Positions 61,499 to 64,000 of a DNA stretch of 64,000 nucleotides are shown piece after piece. The notes under the pieces are model-generated. The model was given only the letters and a program-made list of their open reading frames with translations. It made no database searches and was not told where the DNA came from. Position numbers and translations under genes: made by a program. Position 1 is the first letter of the stretch. Each line of letters begins with the position of its first letter. Source of the stretch: JAANXG01 sp963731035 (GTDB taxonomy: Bacteria; Pseudomonadota; Gammaproteobacteria; Arenicellales; JAANXG01); assembly GCA_963731035.1 (NCBI GenBank), contig CAVSUY010000005.1, positions 39,669 to 103,668 on the forward strand, read 5' to 3'.

Positions 61499-64000
61499 CT
61501 AACGTCCTTCAATATAGATCCAGCCGCGGCGAATGAGCCACTTTTCGATTTCGACGACCAACAGGGTCAGGGACGACAGTGCCAGGCAGACCGCGAGATC
61601 GAAGGGCGGAAGGGGTCGGGTGTGGAAGATGCTGTTCAACGCCGGGACATAGATCACGCCGAGCTGCAAAATCATCGTGAGTCCAAACGCGCCCAGCATC
61701 GGGAGATTGCTGAACAGGCCGATGCCGAGCAACGACTCACGCTCGCTGCGAACCGCCAGGGCATGGAATAGCTGGGAGATGGTGAGAACGGTGAAAACCA
61801 CGGTCTGCCAGTACTCCACGCCGCGCGATACGGCCCAGGCCTGGGACGCCAGCGAGATGCCGCCGATGAACAGGCCCACCCAGATGATGTGCTGCCACAT
61901 GCCGTGGGCGAAAATACTTTCCCCGGGCGGCCGGGGTGGCCGTTCCATGACCCGGGGCTCGGCGCGTTCCGCGGAGAATGCCAGGCCGGGAAGGCCGTCG
62001 GTAACCAGGTTTATCCACAGAATATGGATCGGCAGCAATGGAATGGGCAGACCCAGGAACGGCGCCAGGAACAAGGTCCAGATCTCACCGGAGTTGGAGG
62101 TCATCGTGTACTTGATGAACTTGCGGATATTGTCGTAGATGCGCCTCCCGGCCCGCACGGCCTTGACGATGGTGGCGAAGTTGTCGTCCAGCAGCACCAT
62201 GTCGGCGGCTCCGCGGGCGACGTCGGTACCTTTCAGGCCCATGGCGACGCCGATTCCGGCGCTCTTTAACGCCGGGGCGTCATTGACGCCATCGCCGGTC
62301 ATCGCCACGAATTCGCCGTTGCGTTGCAGTGCATTGATGATCTGGAGCTTCTGCTCCGGGCTGACCCGGGCGTAGACCCGCAGGGACTCCACTGCGCCCG
62401 AGAGAGAATCGTCCGACATCGCGGCCAACTCGGAGCCGGTGACGACTGCGCCGCGGTCGGAGGCGATCCCCAGGCGTATGGCAATGGCCAGCGCCGTGCC
62501 GGGGTGATCTCCCGTGATCATGACCGGAGTGATGCCGGCAGTGAGGCAGTCCTTCACCGACGCCGGAACCTCCGCGCGAGGGGGATCGATGAGGGCCACG
62601 AATCCGAGAAAGGTCAAATCCCGTTCGAGGAAATCCGCACGCGCTGCGTGCGGCAGGGTGTCCAGGGGTTTCTGCGCGAATGCCAGTACCCGGTAACCTT
62701 CACTGGCGAGTTTCTCCGCCAGGGCCAGGGCCTCCTCATTATTCCGCGCCGGTAGACCTTTTTCGGTCGTTGTTTCCAAGCACTTGGGCAGCAGGGCTTC
62801 CGGAGCACCTTTCACGTATGCGATCGGCCCGCTGGAGGAATCATGAACCGTGGTCATGAGCTTGCGTTGGCTGTCGAAGGGAATTTCCCCACGCCGGGGG
62901 TACCGCTGCTCGAGCTCGTGCTTGTCGATTCCATTTGCGCGTGCCGCCTCGAACAACGCCAGCTCGGTCGCCTCTCCCGTGGGCCGTCCGTCCTTTTCTT
63001 CCACGTCGTTGTTCAATGCCATCGCCGTGGCCAGGGCCTTCCACGCGGCGTTGTCACCGGTCGCCGGTATCGTGGTGCGCCGCTGTCCGTCGACGATGAA
63101 CAGATCGACGTTCATGCGGTTTTCGGTGAGAGTGCCGGTCTTGTCACTACAGATATAAGTTACCGAGCCCAATGTCTCCACTGCCGGCAGATTGCGGACC
63201 AGGGCGTTGTGGCGAATCAGCTGGCGCGCGCCCAGCGCCAGGGAGATGGTTACCACGGCCGGCAATGCCTCGGGTATGGCCGCCACCGCCAGGCTCACGG
63301 CGGTGAGGAGCATCAAGAGCGGCGGCTGCCCCTGGAGGAGACCGGCGACGAACACCACTGCGCAGATCGCCAGTATTGCCAGGGCCAGGTGGCGGCCGAA
63401 TCGGGCGAGACGCTGCTGCAGCGGAGTCTTGACCTCTTCGGCGCCGCCGAGCAGCCCGGCGATTCGACCGATCTCGGTGTGCGATCCGGTCGCCACCACC
63501 ACGGAGCGCCCGCGCCCGCGCGTGACCATGGTGTTCTTGTAGGCGAGGTTCACCCGGTCGGCCACAGGCAACTCCGCGTCCGTCAGCGCATCCGTTCGCT
63601 TCGCCACCGGCAGAGATTCGCCGGTCAGCGCCGACTCATCCGTTTCCAGCTCCGCGATTTCCAACAATCGCAGGTCAGCCGGCACGATGTCCCCGGCTTC
63701 CAGCAGGACGATATCGCCGGGCACCAGCTCTACCGCGGCCACGGTGACGATTACTCCATCGCGCAGCACCCGGGCATTGGGCGCCGCCATCTCCCGCAGT
63801 GCCGCCACCGCCCGCTCGGCCCGGAATTCCTGAATCGCCCCGATGGCTGCGTTCAGCAACAGGATCACGAGAATGGCGATGGTATCCTGCGCTTCGCCGA
63901 TAAATCCCGATATCACCGCCGCCGCCAGCAGCACCAGCACCATGAAGTCCTTGAATTGGCCCAGCAGCATGCCGGCCAAAGACTTGCGTGCGGCCTGGGG
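61499..64000 (-). CDS. Ca2+-transporting P-type ATPase (P2A, SERCA/PMR1-like), N-terminus outside window
   Basis: Cation pump; 833 codons are in the window and the frame is open to base 64000, so roughly 60-80 N-terminal residues are missing. Actuator domain: ELETDESALTGESLPVAKR. TM4: AVAAIPEALPAVVTISLALG (PEALP, P2-type PEGLP variant). Phosphorylation site DKTGTLTENRM; KGAPEALL nucleotide site; hinge MTGDGVNDAPALKSAGIGVA. TM5-6: TSNSGEIWTLFLAPFLGLPI and ILWINLVTDGLPGLAFS, giving Glu, Asn and Asp ligands of the single Ca2+ site. Five to six C-terminal helices follow. It converges with corA, so divalent-cation handling genes flank the right edge. Confidence 0.92.
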   Translation of the reverse strand, partial: PQAARKSLAGMLLGQFKDFMVLVLLAAAVISGFIGEAQDTIAILVILLLNAAIGAIQEFRAERAVAALREMAAPNARVLRDGVIVTVAAVELVPGDIVLLEAGDIVPADLRLLEIAELETDESALTGESLPVAKRTDALTDAELPVADRVNLAYKNTMVTRGRGRSVVVATGSHTEIGRIAGLLGGAEEVKTPLQQRLARFGRHLALAILAICAVVFVAGLLQGQPPLLMLLTAVSLAVAAIPEALPAVVTISLALGARQLIRHNALVRNLPAVETLGSVTYICSDKTGTLTENRMNVDLFIVDGQRRTTIPATGDNAAWKALATAMALNNDVEEKDGRPTGEATELALFEAARANGIDKHELEQRYPRRGEIPFDSQRKLMTTVHDSSSGPIAYVKGAPEALLPKCLETTTEKGLPARNNEEALALAEKLASEGYRVLAFAQKPLDTLPHAARADFLERDLTFLGFVALIDPPRAEVPASVKDCLTAGITPVMITGDHPGTALAIAIRLGIASDRGAVVTGSELAAMSDDSLSGAVESLRVYARVSPEQKLQIINALQRNGEFVAMTGDGVNDAPALKSAGIGVAMGLKGTDVARGAADMVLLDDNFATIVKAVRAGRRIYDNIRKFIKYTMTSNSGEIWTLFLAPFLGLPIPLLPIHILWINLVTDGLPGLAFSAERAEPRVMERPPRPPGESIFAHGMWQHIIWVGLFIGGISLASQAWAVSRGVEYWQTVVFTVLTISQLFHALAVRSERESLLGIGLFSNLPMLGAFGLTMILQLGVIYVPALNSIFHTRPLPPFDLAVCLALSSLTLLVVEIEKWLIRRGWIYIEGR

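Overview
The window is GC-rich bacterial DNA. The gene families, a REP-type palindrome (core GGAGCGGCTTCAGCC) and ANR/FNR-type boxes point to a gamma- or beta-proteobacterium; I cannot name a species. No rRNA, tRNA, CRISPR array or transposase was recognised. The overall theme is primary ion pumps, energy conservation and stress survival.

Layout. 1-6392: first N-type rotary ATPase operon (atpD partial at the window edge, then C-Q-R-B-E-F-A-G). 6403-6485: a REPIN. 6579-7852: Fur-box-controlled cupredoxin (frameshifted) and FTR1 iron permease. 8120-10289: MHS-type transporter and thiD. 10343-14715: small heat-shock gene hsp20 followed by a heavily broken Lon-like protease, a universal-stress-like gene and a CCC1/VIT-like gene. 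14716-15119: AT-rich low-complexity DNA with a 56-A run. 15120-16996: DNA polymerase X and an Fpg/Nei N-terminal fragment. 16993-23746: second complete N-ATPase operon. 23805-27697 (minus): AMP phosphorylase-like enzyme, archaeal-style PRPP synthetase and beta-CASP nuclease. 27778-30972: exported protein of unknown function, internally deleted L,D-transpeptidase, YcbK/MepK-like peptidase. 31063-36020 (minus): group 3b-like NiFe hydrogenase with an embedded cyclic-nucleotide-binding protein. 36050-41157 (minus): YbhGFSR-like ABC exporter. 41290-51514: P3A-type proton ATPase, two tandem Usp proteins, K+-independent H+-pyrophosphatase, class I aldolase, membrane protein, UbiE-like methyltransferase. 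51537-61267: giant NdvB-like cyclic glucan synthase and CorA. 61499-64000 (minus): Ca2+-type P-ATPase, cut by the window edge.

How it may work together. Boxes matching TTGAY-N4-RTCAA or close to it lie upstream of hsp20, polX, the second N-ATPase, the P3A ATPase, both Usp genes, the hppA/fba divergent region and the 49107 membrane gene. In several cases a plausible -10 lies where a class II (-41.5) FNR/ANR promoter needs it. My inference is a low-oxygen survival island in which ATP- and PPi-driven pumps, a hydrogenase, nucleotide salvage and stress proteins are deployed together. The two N-ATPases differ at the c-subunit ion site, so they may translocate different cations. These are predictions from sequence reading; no alignment or database search was run.
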